Of a stretch of 64,000 nt of DNA, positions 28,601 through 37,351 are shown one piece after another (the first letter of the stretch is position 1; the number at the start of each line of letters is the position of its first letter). Source of the stretch: Flagellimonas amoyensis (lineage in GTDB: Bacteria; Bacteroidota; Bacteroidia; Flavobacteriales; Flavobacteriaceae); the NCBI RefSeq assembly GCF_003058265.1, contig NZ_QBUK01000009.1:62001-126000 (forward strand), read 5' to 3'. Position numbers and translations under genes: made by a program. Under the pieces are notes generated by a model. The model was not told the DNA's origin, searched no databases, and worked only from the letters and a program-made list of their open reading frames with translations.

Positions 28601-28962
28601 TGGGCGAAACTGAAAAGGCACGTGAAGTTTACCGAAAGTTGAAAAAAATATATCAGGAACGTCTGGAATATTATGCCAACATCCCCTTGGACGAACAATA
28701 TGAGAAGATGGAGGACATCTTGGCCGATATGCAAGCCTACCGAAGGAACATCGACATCCTGATCGAGAACCAGGACAGGGAATTGGCGGAATCCGAAACC
28801 TTGATCTTTAATGAGTACATCGACAAGTTCTCCCAATTTGTGGAAGGTGAGGACGAGGAAGACCTGCTGGAAGAACCGCTGGGCATAGACCCCGATATGG
28901 AGGATTCCATCCCACTGGACACCATCAGGCCGGTTGAGGAAGACTCAGCAATACAACAGTAA
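25624..28962 (+). CDS. DUF2723 family polytopic membrane protein (glycosyltransferase-like)
   Basis: 1112 residues. The N-terminal ~330 residues contain about nine membrane helices and the family signature YALTVEPTGSFWDAGEYI, followed by KLQVGHPPGAP. This resembles GT-C type protein O-mannosyltransferases, with an acidic residue (DAGE) in the first loop. Three further helices lie near residues 545-640. The long C-terminal soluble part carries FTIGDNDTFPLWYIQEIE and a helical, partly TPR-like tail. A lipid-linked sugar transferase role is inferred from the superfamily; substrate is unknown. It is a single gene bounded by a tRNA and a strong terminator. Confidence 0.9.
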   Translation: MFEKNFRKWDTILGWSSFAIAFIVYALTVEPTGSFWDAGEYISTSAKLQVGHPPGAPLLQMIGAFFALFAFGDASKIALMVNAVSIVSSAFTVLFTFWTITNLTQKLITSNSPMSNSKAIAILGSGLVGALAFTFSDSFWFNAVETEVYAMASLIMALLLWLGLKWTDNLDDPRGHRWLLLICFMVGLTFGIQFMGFLAIPSIGLLYYFKRYKTTTVKNFLLANIIVIAILVLVYKFSLTYVLELFGWSEVFFINEIGLPFNSGSIIMGLLFVAAFYFGLRYTRKHNFYSGHLIIMCLMFLILGFSSWLMLPIRANAKTVVNENNPADARALLAYYNREQYPGVDSPIYGAYYSDAFAPSGEDRDDSPKYEKDLQLGKYVIVNKYEDAVPGPNEKHVGLLPRMWSDQHAENYMRYFGVLNFRIKSEYISNNELRDAVGQFKAAYARGELDSEQYIRFLREFGEYIEVEPPTFGQNFRYMLEFQFGYMYMRYFMWNFVGKQNDVQGRYDENGDWLSGIGFVDSLRLGSQENLPSDWTDNKGRNTYFFLPLLLGILGIVFQISKNPKQFWVLFIFFMFTGLAIQFYTNPYIFQPRERDYSLVGSFYIFCIWIGIGVFGLYEEFKKLLTPKIAAPVITSLCLLAVPLLMAAQNWDDHDRSDRYTAPSTAKAYLDSCKEDAGAILFTIGDNDTFPLWYIQEIENYRTDVRIVNTSLFATDWYIDQMKSKAYESDPIPSQLTHDKYRYGTRDAIYYQGITDSRWTIKDFINWVGSDKPQTKFRHILESRGADLSAYPENNLDIVYYPTNKIRIPVNKQNVLQSGLVKEKDSALIVDYIDIDLPQSALPKNRMMMLDLIANNDWKRPIYFSGGSFDSAEYIWMKDYLQMDGLVYKLVPIRTPNRNSFELGRIDAELTYDIVRKWDWGNSGSNDIYHDPQTRSQGLSFRSNIARLMETLIEEKKIDKAKDVIEVAMTNMPVEHFGFYAFVEPFVDGYYKVGETEKAREVYRKLKKIYQERLEYYANIPLDEQYEKMEDILADMQAYRRNIDILIENQDRELAESETLIFNEYIDKFSQFVEGEDEEDLLEEPLGIDPDMEDSIPLDTIRPVEEDSAIQQ

Positions 28963-28965
28963 ATA

Positions 28966-28996
28966 AAAAAGCGAGGTAAAAACCTCGCTTTTCTTT
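28966..28996. terminator. bidirectional terminator between convergent genes
   Basis: GCGAGGT-AAAA-ACCTCGC with A and T runs on both flanks, placed between the convergent DUF2723 and thioredoxin-like genes. Confidence 0.9.
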
Positions 28997-29293
28997 TTAG
29001 ATATATTCGTTCAAAATGCCTATCAGCGTATTGGCGTCCTGTTCGCCGCTCTGTCGCCAGACCATTTCGCCTTTTTTGTAGATCATCAAGGTGGGCAATC
29101 CTTTTATCCGAAGGGCCTGTGAAAGCTCCTTGTTCTTGTCCACATCGATTTTAATCACTTTTCCCTTATCGCCAAGGGCAGCGGCCACATCACGCAATAC
29201 AGGGTGCATGGATGTGGACTGTTCGTTCCATTCCGCATAAAAGTCCAACAGTACGGGGACCTTTACATCTATGAGTTCACCAAATTTGGACAT
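28997..29293 (-). CDS. thioredoxin-fold protein lacking both active-site cysteines
   Basis: 98 residues from ATG 29293 (MSKFGELIDVKVPVLLDFYA). This start gives the normal thioredoxin N-terminus; an upstream in-frame start at 29353 adds 20 residues with no family match. The fold is recognisable: VLLDFYAEW, then VIKIDVDKNKELSQALRIKG, a GLPTLMIYKKGE cis-proline segment, and a closing helix. The active-site region reads WNEQST where WCGPCK is expected, and the protein has no cysteine at all. It cannot act as a dithiol oxidoreductase, so a chaperone or binding role is inferred. No operon partner. Confidence 0.88.
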   Translation of the reverse strand: MSKFGELIDVKVPVLLDFYAEWNEQSTSMHPVLRDVAAALGDKGKVIKIDVDKNKELSQALRIKGLPTLMIYKKGEMVWRQSGEQDANTLIGILNEYI

Positions 29294-29501
29294 GAATTCT
29301 AAAGGTTTACGGTCAAAAATAAGAAAAAATGTTAACGTTTTATAGGCCGACATTGCTTTCCCTTCAACTCCGTAGTTAAATTCACGTTAAACCTCATCTG
29401 GCCAATTATCTTAATGCCGTATTTGGATAAAAAGTATCATTAGGTTTTCCGATAGCAACTATAAATAAACAAGGCCCAAAACCTCATAAGTCAAGAAAAT
29501 T

Positions 29502-30164
29502 ATGGAATCCATCCCAACATTTGGCAGCAGGTTACGCAAAAACATAGTAGCAGTTCCTGAAATTATCGATGGTTGTACAGGTATTCGAATTTTTGGACAG
29601 CTTTTAAAGTCGTTCCTGTTCTCCACCGATGTTGCGATTATAAGGAACACCAATGCACATGCAATTTTGGCCGTATATCCCTTTACGCCCCAACCCATGA
29701 TTTCCCAATCGTTGATACTTGCAGCGGACAAGCCTATTTTTTGTGGGGTTGGCGGAGGCATAACAACGGGAGCTAGATGCATAGAATTGGCAGTACATGC
29801 CGAGTTTCAGGGTGCTTTGGGAATAGTGCTCAACAAGCCTGCCCCCAACGAATTGATCACAAAACTGAAAGAACGGATAGACATTCCCGTCATCATCACC
29901 ATAGTTTCAGAACATGATGACATTGAAGGGAGAATAGCCGCTGGAATAGACATTTTAAACGTCTCTGGCGCTGACAAAACCGCAGCCATTGTTAGAAAAA
30001 TCAGGAAATTGGACAGCAACATCGCAATAATGGCCACAGGTGGAAAAACGGATGCAACCATTTTGGAATCTATTGAAGCTGGGGCAAATGCCATTTCCTA
30101 CACCCCTCCAAGTACTGCTGAGCTATTTAAGGATATTATGATAAAGTACAGGGAACACCCTTAA
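29502..30164 (+). CDS. TIM-barrel-like protein of unknown function
   Basis: 220 residues with alternating strand/helix pattern. Glycine-rich turns sit where phosphate-binding TIM barrels place them: FCGVGGGITTGARC in the middle and IMATGGKTDATILESIEAGA near the C-terminus, followed by ANAISYTPPS. No catalytic signature is recognised with confidence. Parallel segments such as DIPVIITIVSEHDD, GIDILNVSGADKT and SNIAIMATGG support a barrel. No signal peptide, so it is probably cytosolic. It is convergent with the metallophosphoesterase gene with a two-base gap and has no informative partners. Confidence 0.7.
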   Translation: MESIPTFGSRLRKNIVAVPEIIDGCTGIRIFGQLLKSFLFSTDVAIIRNTNAHAILAVYPFTPQPMISQSLILAADKPIFCGVGGGITTGARCIELAVHAEFQGALGIVLNKPAPNELITKLKERIDIPVIITIVSEHDDIEGRIAAGIDILNVSGADKTAAIVRKIRKLDSNIAIMATGGKTDATILESIEAGANAISYTPPSTAELFKDIMIKYREHP

Positions 30165-30166
30165 TG

Positions 30167-31399
30167 TTATGCCAGCCCTTTTTTCTTCAAGGTGATCACG
30201 GAGATTTCGGGCCAGATGCCAAAACGACCCGGGTAACCAATAAACCCGAAGCCGCGGTTCACGTTGATGAACTGTCCCAGTTCTTTGTAGATGCCCGCCC
30301 AATACTTGTAGCGCCATTTCACAGGGCTCCACTTGATCCATCCGGGAATCTCCACCCCAAACTGCATGCCGTGGGTATGGCCACTCAAGGTCAGGTGGAA
30401 ATGGTAATCGTCATGGATCACCACATCTTCCCAATGCGAGGGATCATGGCTGAGCAATATCTTAAAATCATTTGGGGAAACTCCCTGTTTGGCCTTTTCA
30501 AGGTCCCCGGCCTTTTTAAATCCGCCGCGCCCCCAGTTCTCCACTCCGACCAGGGCAATTTTCTGCCCATCTTTTTCCAGGTATCGGTTGGAATTCAAGA
30601 TCAGGTCAAAGCCCATATCTTTCTGCAAATTCTTGAGGTCTTCCAGATTTTTGGATTTGGCCTGTTCTGTGGGCCAGACGGCATAATCGCCATAATCGTG
30701 GTTGCCCAGAATGGAAAACTTGCCATCCTTGGCCTCCAATCGGGCAAAGACATCTTTCCAAGGTTCCATTTCATCAGATCGGTTGTTCACCATATCGCCA
30801 GTGAAGAAAATCACATCACTTTGCTGTTGGTTGATGAGATCCACACCATAGGCCACTTTGTTGTGGTCGTCAAAACTGCCACTGTGCACATCCGAAATTT
30901 GGGTGATCTGGTAATTGTGGAACGCATCGGGAAGATCATCGAATTCCAGTTCGTATTTGAGCACCTGATAGTTGTATTTTCCGCGGTACATGCCATAGAG
31001 CAAGGCACCAAAAGGCAAGGCTGCCAATCCTAGCGCCAAACCACTGATGAACTTTCTGCGCGATGGGAAATAACCGGCATCGGGGTCGGACATCCCGACC
31101 AATTTATTGTATCCAAACCCAAACAAACGGACCACATCTTCCAACAAAAGGAAAAAACCCAATACCAAGGCCAATAAGAAAAAGGCCGCAAAAATGGTCC
31201 CGGCCACGGCCATGCTCCCTTTGAACCCATTGCTGGGATCGTAGCCCATGATCTTTATCGCCAAAAACAACAGCGCCCCCAGAAACAACACCCCGTAGGC
31301 CCAGTGCATCCATGGACTCTTGAACAAGGTTCGGAATGCCTGGAAACCGTATATGGCCAATACCACATAAAGAAAGGACAGTATAATAAATCGGGACAT
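30167..31399 (-). CDS. membrane-anchored metallophosphoesterase
   Basis: 410 residues. The N-terminal ~150 carry three or four membrane helices and the rest is a calcineurin-like phosphoesterase. All metal-binding motifs are present in order: ISDVHSGSF, FFTGDMVNNR, LGNHDYGDYA, LSHDPSHW and LSGHTHGMQFG. This layout matches the YkuE/YaeI-like group, which includes UDP-diacylglucosamine and phospholipid phosphoesterases; the substrate here is not known. It is a single gene convergent with the TIM-barrel gene. Confidence 0.9.
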   Translation of the reverse strand: MSRFIILSFLYVVLAIYGFQAFRTLFKSPWMHWAYGVLFLGALLFLAIKIMGYDPSNGFKGSMAVAGTIFAAFFLLALVLGFFLLLEDVVRLFGFGYNKLVGMSDPDAGYFPSRRKFISGLALGLAALPFGALLYGMYRGKYNYQVLKYELEFDDLPDAFHNYQITQISDVHSGSFDDHNKVAYGVDLINQQQSDVIFFTGDMVNNRSDEMEPWKDVFARLEAKDGKFSILGNHDYGDYAVWPTEQAKSKNLEDLKNLQKDMGFDLILNSNRYLEKDGQKIALVGVENWGRGGFKKAGDLEKAKQGVSPNDFKILLSHDPSHWEDVVIHDDYHFHLTLSGHTHGMQFGVEIPGWIKWSPVKWRYKYWAGIYKELGQFINVNRGFGFIGYPGRFGIWPEISVITLKKKGLA

Positions 31400-31455
31400 C
31401 GTATATTTTTTTGCAAAATTATGGGTAATACAGCAGAAAGAAGGCCTTTTTAATT

Positions 31456-32175
31456 TTATTTAACGGCCTGCACAACGCTTCGCAAGGTATCCAAATGGCT
31501 GAGCGCCACACGATCTTCCACCAAATGTTTGGACGAATTCATGGGAATCTTTCCCGAAACATCGAGCTGGTTTCCAAAGGAAGTCCCCGAACAATGAATG
31601 GCCCGCAACCCTATTTTTTTGAACCCAACGGCATTGGAAGAAGACACCCCTCCCCCGGCCATAATGGTCATGTAAGTTTTTTTCTGCCAATCTTCGAGTT
31701 GCTCCAATCCCTTTTCCGCGGAAGCATGTCCGCCCGAGGTCAGGATGGTGTCCACACCCAATTCTTCCAACTGTTCGAGTGCTTTCAAAGGGTCACCCAC
31801 CCAATCAAAAGCGCGGTGGTAGGTAAAATGTATTGGTTGGGCAAGTTCCACCAATTGCCGGGTGCGTTCCACATCCACAGAAAAATCCCTCAACAGCACC
31901 CCCGAGACCACTCCGTCCACACCCAGTTCCATACAGGCCACAATGTCCGCTTTCATCACTTCAAACTCAGCATCGGAATAGGTAAAATGGCCGCTGCGTG
32001 GACGGATGAGCACATGCACGGGAATAGTCAACCGTTCCCGCACCCGTTGGATCAGGCCCATGGATGGGGTAATGCCCCCTACCCCCAGTTCGGAGCAGAG
32101 TTCGATTCGGTCCGCTCCTGCCTTTTGAGCATTTATGGCCGATTCCAAGGAATTGGCACAAACTTCTACAAGCAT
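31456..32175 (-). CDS. cutC: CutC family protein
   Basis: 239 residues from ATG 32175. The frame stays open much further upstream but only this start gives the canonical MLVEVCANSLESAINAQKAG. The TIM barrel shows the CutC signatures ADRIELCSELGVGGITPS, VHVLIRPRSGHFTYSD and TILTSGGHASA. The family was first linked to copper homeostasis, but its biochemical role is unsettled. It is divergent from the asparaginase-like gene, with only 40 bases between the start codons. Confidence 0.93.
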   Translation of the reverse strand: MLVEVCANSLESAINAQKAGADRIELCSELGVGGITPSMGLIQRVRERLTIPVHVLIRPRSGHFTYSDAEFEVMKADIVACMELGVDGVVSGVLLRDFSVDVERTRQLVELAQPIHFTYHRAFDWVGDPLKALEQLEELGVDTILTSGGHASAEKGLEQLEDWQKKTYMTIMAGGGVSSSNAVGFKKIGLRAIHCSGTSFGNQLDVSGKIPMNSSKHLVEDRVALSHLDTLRSVVQAVK

Positions 32176-32215
32176 ATTGCTATATTTATCCAGCTTAAAA
32201 ATAAAGATCCCTTGC

Positions 32216-33217
32216 ATGAAACGACGCAATTTCCTTAAAAATTCCAGCTTAACGGCAGCCGGATTGGTTTCTGCCTCTACCATTGCCGCCTGTAAAATGG
32301 AGAACAAACCCGAAGAAACACCAATTTTGGCCACAACTCCAGTGAATCCCATCAAACCCATTGTGGTCTGCACTTGGAACTTCCTGAATGCTACCGACAA
32401 GGCTTGGGAAGTACTGAAATCAGGAGGAAGCTCCCTGGATGCCGTGGAACAAGGGGTAATGGTGGAAGAGGCCGATGTGACCAACGAGACCGTGGGCAAG
32501 GGTGGCCGGCCAGATCGGGATGGGAACGTCACCTTGGACGCGTGCATCATGGACAAGGACGGCAATTGCGGCTCCGTGGTCTGCATGCAGAACATTGCAC
32601 ATCCTGTATCTGTGGCAAGAAAAGTGATGGAAGAGACACCACATATTATTTTGGCCGGAAAAGGCGCTGAAAAATTTGCCTACGAACAAGGGTTCAAAAA
32701 AGAGGACCTGCTGACCGAAAGTACCCGAAAACAGTACCAAGAATGGTTGAAAACCTCCAAATACGAGACCATCATCAACATAGAGAACCACGACACCATC
32801 GGCATGCTGGCCATTGACGAGAAAGGGGATATTGCCGGGGCCTGCACCACCAGTGGCATGGCCTACAAAATAGCGGGGCGCGTGGGCGATTCCCCCATCA
32901 TCGGGGCAGGACTTTTTGTGGACAACGAAGTGGGTGGGGCAACCGCAACGGGCGTTGGCGAAGAAGTCATCCGTACCGTGGGCAGCTTTTTGATCGTGGA
33001 ACTGATGCGGCAAGGCAAAAGTCCGCAAGAGGCCTGTGAGGAGGGCGTAAAGCGCATCATGCAGAAAAACAAGGACCGTAAGGATTTCCAGATCGGGTTC
33101 CTGGCCATCAACAAAAATGGGCAAACCGGTGGGTATTGCGTGCATCCCGGCTTCACGTATCGCGAGTATAGCGAGAAGGGCCATGAGAACAGGGAGGTGA
33201 CGAGTTTTTATAGTTAG
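32216..33217 (+). CDS. glycosylasparaginase-like Ntn-hydrolase
   Basis: 333 residues from ATG 32216, preferred over an upstream in-frame codon because it gives a signal sequence (MKRRNFLKNSSLTAAGLVSA, then TIAAC). The signal is twin-arginine-like with RR at residues 3-4 and a possible lipidation cysteine. The N4-(beta-N-acetylglucosaminyl)-L-asparaginase family is shown by NHDTIGMLAIDE, where autocleavage before Thr creates the nucleophile. GRVGDSPIIGAGLFVDNEVG and ATATGVGEEVIRT line the active site. Likely role: cleavage of the Asn-GlcNAc bond of N-glycopeptides or of isoaspartyl/asparagine bonds outside the cytoplasm. Divergent from cutC. Confidence 0.92.
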   Translation: MKRRNFLKNSSLTAAGLVSASTIAACKMENKPEETPILATTPVNPIKPIVVCTWNFLNATDKAWEVLKSGGSSLDAVEQGVMVEEADVTNETVGKGGRPDRDGNVTLDACIMDKDGNCGSVVCMQNIAHPVSVARKVMEETPHIILAGKGAEKFAYEQGFKKEDLLTESTRKQYQEWLKTSKYETIINIENHDTIGMLAIDEKGDIAGACTTSGMAYKIAGRVGDSPIIGAGLFVDNEVGGATATGVGEEVIRTVGSFLIVELMRQGKSPQEACEEGVKRIMQKNKDRKDFQIGFLAINKNGQTGGYCVHPGFTYREYSEKGHENREVTSFYS

Positions 33218-33273
33218 AAACAAGACCGCTGCACTGTTGGACATTAGATGTTAGACCGCTTCGCTTCTGGAAA

Positions 33274-33299
33274 CAAGAACAAAGACGTCTCTATTCTTG
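33274..33299. repeat. 26-bp imperfect palindrome in the asparaginase-polA gap
   Basis: CAAGAACAAAGAC followed directly by GTCTCTATTCTTG, with 11 of 13 pairs complementary. The surrounding 33218-33320 resembles dispersed intergenic filler. It may act as a weak transcript end. Confidence 0.5.
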
Positions 33300-33407
33300 G
33301 CTCTATATTCTAGGTTCTTTTGAGCAGCAATTCGTACTTTTAATCCCCACCATTTTTTGATCATCTCACATTACTGATTGTTTATTGAACATTGATATTT
33401 GAATAAC

Positions 33408-36242
33408 ATGCCTGAACAAAAAAGACTTTTCCTTCTCGACGCCTACGCACTCATTTTCCGTGGCTATTATGCCCTCATCAAAAACCCAAGGATCAATTCC
33501 AAGGGTATGGACACCTCCGCGATCATGGGTTTTATGAACTCCCTTTTCGATGTGATCAAGCGGGAACAGCCGGACCATTTGGCCGTGGCCTTTGACAAGG
33601 GTGGCAGTGTGGAGCGCACCGAGCTTTTTGAAGCCTACAAGGCCAATCGGGACGAGACCCCCGATGCCATCCGCATAGCCGTGCCCTTCATCCAACAAAT
33701 CCTGAAAGCGATGAAGATTCCCGTAGTGGAACTGGAAGGCTACGAAGCGGATGACCTCATCGGCACCTTGGCCAAACAGGCCGAGAAAGAGAATTACAAG
33801 GTGTTCATGGTGACCCCTGATAAGGATTTTGGGCAGTTGGTGAGCGAAAACATCTTTATGTACCGCCCGGCCCGACTGGGCAACGGAATTGAGATCTGGG
33901 GAATTCCCGAAGTGCAAAAACGCTTTGGGGTGGAACGTCCGGAACAGGTGATTGATTATCTGGGGATGATGGGCGATGCGAGTGACAACATTCCCGGACT
34001 GCCAGGGGTGGGCGACAAGACCGCCAAAAAATTCCTGGAGGATTTTGGTTCCCTCGAAGGGCTGTTGAGCAATACGGACAAACTTTCGGGCAAAATGAAG
34101 GAAAAAGTGGAAGAAAATGCCGAATTGGGCCGACTTTCTCGAAAATTGGCCGAGATCAAGACCGATTGTGAGGTGACCTTCCACGCTGATGATTATGAAA
34201 TGTGTCCGCCCGATTTCGAAGAAGTACAAAAGATCTTTGAAGAGCTCGAATTCCGAAGGTTGAAAGAGCAATTCATCAAAATATTCTCTGGCGAAGCCGA
34301 AACCGGAGCACAGGTGACCAGTACGGAAACCGCAAAACAAGAGGCCAAGGTGGCCGGCAGTGGACAGTTTACCCTCTTCGGTGGCGACCCTACCGAGGCC
34401 CCGGCAACCATCAAGGATGTGAGCGGCAGGAAGACCATTGCCGATGTCTCCCATTTTTATCAGACCGTGCAAAAGGGGCTGGGCATGGAACTGTTCTTGG
34501 AAACCCTGATGAAACAACCTGCCGTGTGTTTTGACACGGAGACCACCTCCATCAACCCCTTGGAAGCCGAACTGGTGGGCATCGCCTTCAGTTGGTCGCC
34601 CGGCAAAGGGTTCTATGTGCCCTTTCCCGAAACCAGAAACGATGCCATGCCCTTGATCAAGAAGTTGCGGCCTTTCTTTGAATCGGAGACCATTCAAAAA
34701 ATTGGGCAAAACTTGAAATACGACATCAAGGTGATGCTCAATTATGGTGTGGATGTGAAAGGCACATTGTTCGATACCATGTTGGCCCATTACCTCATCA
34801 ACCCCGATATGCGCCACAACATGGATGTGCTCTCGGAGACCTATCTCAACTATACGCCCGTGTCCATCACCGAACTCATCGGCAAAAAGGGCAAGAACCA
34901 GTTGAACATGCGGCAAGTGCCGTTGGACCAGCAGACCGAATATGCTGCGGAGGATGCCGATGTCACCTATCAGTTGGCACAGCATTTTGCTCCTGAACTG
35001 AAAGAGACGGGCACCGATAAATTGTTTGCGGACATCGAGGTTCCGTTGCTACGTGTTTTGGCGGATATGGAACGAGAGGGCATCAATTTGGATGAAGCCT
35101 ACCTGAAAGATCTCTCGACCGCTCTTGAAACAGACATTGCGGAGTTGGAAAAGAAAATTTACGAGCAGGCCGGAGAGCAGTTCAACATTGCTTCCCCCAA
35201 ACAGTTGGGCGATATCCTTTTTGAGAAATTAAAACTGGTGGACAAGCCCAAAAAGACCAAAACAGGGCAATATTCCACTGCAGAGGACGTGCTTTCCTAT
35301 TTGGCCAAGGACCATGAGATCATCCAAAATGTGCTGGACTACCGCGGACTTACCAAACTGAAAAGTACCTATGTGGATGCCCTACCGAATGAAGTGCAAA
35401 AACACAGTGGCCGGGTACACACGGACTATATGCAAACGGTGGCCGCTACGGGTCGTTTGAGCAGCAACAACCCCAATTTACAGAACATCCCCATCCGCAC
35501 GGAACGGGGGCGACAAGTGCGCAAGGCGTTTATCCCGCGAGATGAAAACTATGTGTTGCTTGCTGCGGATTACTCCCAGATAGAACTCCGCATCATTGCG
35601 GCCTTGAGTGAGGAGGATACGATGATCTCCGCTTTTAAACACGGGGAGGACATCCATGCTTCCACGGCATCGAGGGTGTTCAACGTGCCGATCGGAGAAG
35701 TGACCCGAGAGCAGCGCAGCAATGCCAAAACGGTGAACTTTGGAATCATTTACGGGGTGTCAGCCTTTGGGTTGAGCAACCAAACGGACCTGAGCCGTAC
35801 CGAGGCCAAAGACCTTATCGACACCTATTACAAGACCTACCCCAAGCTGCGGAACTACATGAGCGAGCAAATAGATTTTGCCCGTGACCACGGCTATGTG
35901 CAGACCATTTTGGGCCGAAGACGCTATTTAAAGGACATCAATGCCGGAAACCAAGTGGTGCGTGGGGCCGCGGAGCGCAACGCGGTGAACGCACCCATAC
36001 AAGGAAGTGCGGCGGACATCATCAAGATTGCGATGATCAACATCCATAAAAAACTGGCGGAAGGTAACTACAAGACCAAAATGCTCTTGCAAGTGCACGA
36101 TGAATTGGTGTTCGATTGCTATAAACCGGAGTTGGAGGACATGAAAAAATTGATCAAATCCGAAATGGAGAACGCTTACCAACTCTCCGTGCCCTTGGAT
36201 GTGGAAGTGGGCGTGGGTGAGAATTGGTTGGAGGCGCATTGA
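33408..36242 (+). CDS. polA: DNA polymerase I
   Basis: 944 residues from ATG 33408; a TTG nine bases earlier is possible but less likely. Three domains are visible: a 5'-3' flap endonuclease (residues ~5-290, with DAYALIFRGYYA and EGYEADDLIGT), a 3'-5' exonuclease starting at FDTETTSINPLEAELVGIAF with the catalytic D-x-E retained, and a family A polymerase. Polymerase motifs are YSQIELRIIAALSEE (motif A), RSNAKTVNFGIIYGVS (motif B) and LLQVHDELVFD (motif C). Used in repair and Okazaki-fragment processing. Monocistronic position. Confidence 0.98.
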   Translation: MPEQKRLFLLDAYALIFRGYYALIKNPRINSKGMDTSAIMGFMNSLFDVIKREQPDHLAVAFDKGGSVERTELFEAYKANRDETPDAIRIAVPFIQQILKAMKIPVVELEGYEADDLIGTLAKQAEKENYKVFMVTPDKDFGQLVSENIFMYRPARLGNGIEIWGIPEVQKRFGVERPEQVIDYLGMMGDASDNIPGLPGVGDKTAKKFLEDFGSLEGLLSNTDKLSGKMKEKVEENAELGRLSRKLAEIKTDCEVTFHADDYEMCPPDFEEVQKIFEELEFRRLKEQFIKIFSGEAETGAQVTSTETAKQEAKVAGSGQFTLFGGDPTEAPATIKDVSGRKTIADVSHFYQTVQKGLGMELFLETLMKQPAVCFDTETTSINPLEAELVGIAFSWSPGKGFYVPFPETRNDAMPLIKKLRPFFESETIQKIGQNLKYDIKVMLNYGVDVKGTLFDTMLAHYLINPDMRHNMDVLSETYLNYTPVSITELIGKKGKNQLNMRQVPLDQQTEYAAEDADVTYQLAQHFAPELKETGTDKLFADIEVPLLRVLADMEREGINLDEAYLKDLSTALETDIAELEKKIYEQAGEQFNIASPKQLGDILFEKLKLVDKPKKTKTGQYSTAEDVLSYLAKDHEIIQNVLDYRGLTKLKSTYVDALPNEVQKHSGRVHTDYMQTVAATGRLSSNNPNLQNIPIRTERGRQVRKAFIPRDENYVLLAADYSQIELRIIAALSEEDTMISAFKHGEDIHASTASRVFNVPIGEVTREQRSNAKTVNFGIIYGVSAFGLSNQTDLSRTEAKDLIDTYYKTYPKLRNYMSEQIDFARDHGYVQTILGRRRYLKDINAGNQVVRGAAERNAVNAPIQGSAADIIKIAMINIHKKLAEGNYKTKMLLQVHDELVFDCYKPELEDMKKLIKSEMENAYQLSVPLDVEVGVGENWLEAH

Positions 36243-36272
36243 GTTTAACCAAGAATGCAAGAAAAGAACAGC

Positions 36273-37277
36273 ATGAGCAAATCTTTATTTACAATCCTTG
36301 TCTTCTTCCTATGTTTTTCTTGCCAAACCAAATCTAAGATTGAGGGAAACTGGGTCTTAGCCTATTATCAAATTATCACTAACAAGGACACGATCAAGCT
36401 AAACGAGTGCCAACTGATCTCCATAAATGAGAACACATTAAAATATCTTACTTGCCAAAAAAACAACATTGGTGATACTTCCTTTTACTCTAAAAAGTAT
36501 CAGAAGGAAGGCAACCTAATATATTTCAACGATGATGTCGAAAATTCTTTTAAAATTATTTCTGTCAATTTGGATAGTTTGGTTTTGAAAGATACAAGAG
36601 ACAGCAATCAGTACACTTTTGTTTACAAAAAACTTCCACCAGATTATAAAAGTTCTAGTTGGAATCCAATAAATAAGAAATATGAATTTATAGGAAAAAA
36701 TGGAAAGGCATATTTTGAATTCATCACCGATTCTTTAATGCTAGAATATAATTTGAATACAAAATTATTCTCCACAAAGAAATGGTGGTTGGAAGAATTC
36801 GAAAACTATAGCTTTCTTGTTTTAAACCAACTTGATGCGCCTCAACCAATTTTGATCGACTCAGTAAACCAACAAACTATCTTTCTCTCAACATATGACA
36901 CCAGCATCAATCATTATTCATTAAAAGAATATCAACCGCCTGATGTAAAAAAGAATCTACAAGGAGAGTGGAAACTTTTAAAATCAGATATTCCTCCTTC
37001 ACCTCCCGAAAGTTTGATTTTCCAGTTCGAAAAATTTCAAATAATATCAGATTCAATTTTTGCTGGTAATTCTAGAATTCCATTCAAAGAAAAATGGATG
37101 CAAACTGGAAATGGAGCAAACATTTTATTCCCAACAGAAAAATCAAAATATTGGAGACATTGGAAAATAATCGAATTAAAACAAGACACTCTAGTATTAG
37201 AAATGCCAGATGTGTTTGCACTGGACTCACCAGATATGCCTAATAGGTTGAGAATTAGAACCTATATAAAAAGTTAA
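36273..37277 (+). CDS. lipoprotein of unknown function, possible lipocalin-like repeats
   Basis: 334 residues from ATG 36273, chosen because it begins a clean lipoprotein signal (MSKSLFTILVFFLCFSCQ). Two related halves each open with a lipocalin-like GNWVL / GEWKLL segment and contain short beta strands (SLVLKDTRDSNQYTFVY, and TLVLEMPDVFALD). No catalytic motif. Markedly more AT-rich than polA upstream, which suggests an accessory gene. The gap after polA is 30 bases; no functional link is implied. Confidence 0.75.
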   Translation: MSKSLFTILVFFLCFSCQTKSKIEGNWVLAYYQIITNKDTIKLNECQLISINENTLKYLTCQKNNIGDTSFYSKKYQKEGNLIYFNDDVENSFKIISVNLDSLVLKDTRDSNQYTFVYKKLPPDYKSSSWNPINKKYEFIGKNGKAYFEFITDSLMLEYNLNTKLFSTKKWWLEEFENYSFLVLNQLDAPQPILIDSVNQQTIFLSTYDTSINHYSLKEYQPPDVKKNLQGEWKLLKSDIPPSPPESLIFQFEKFQIISDSIFAGNSRIPFKEKWMQTGNGANILFPTEKSKYWRHWKIIELKQDTLVLEMPDVFALDSPDMPNRLRIRTYIKS

Positions 37278-37351
37278 CTCTAACCTTTTTGAGTTTGTTA
37301 TATTGCTAATTTCAATCCATCTCAACCTAAACCCAAGGAACACTCTACAAA

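Noticed and set aside
31456..32595. 379-residue version of CutC
   Set aside because: The extra ~140 N-terminal residues overlap the divergent asparaginase gene on the other strand; CutC proteins begin at MLVEVCANS.
33218..33407. Possible gene or RNA in the gap before polA
   Set aside because: No convincing ORF or conserved structure beyond a 26-bp palindrome; looks like dispersed intergenic filler.
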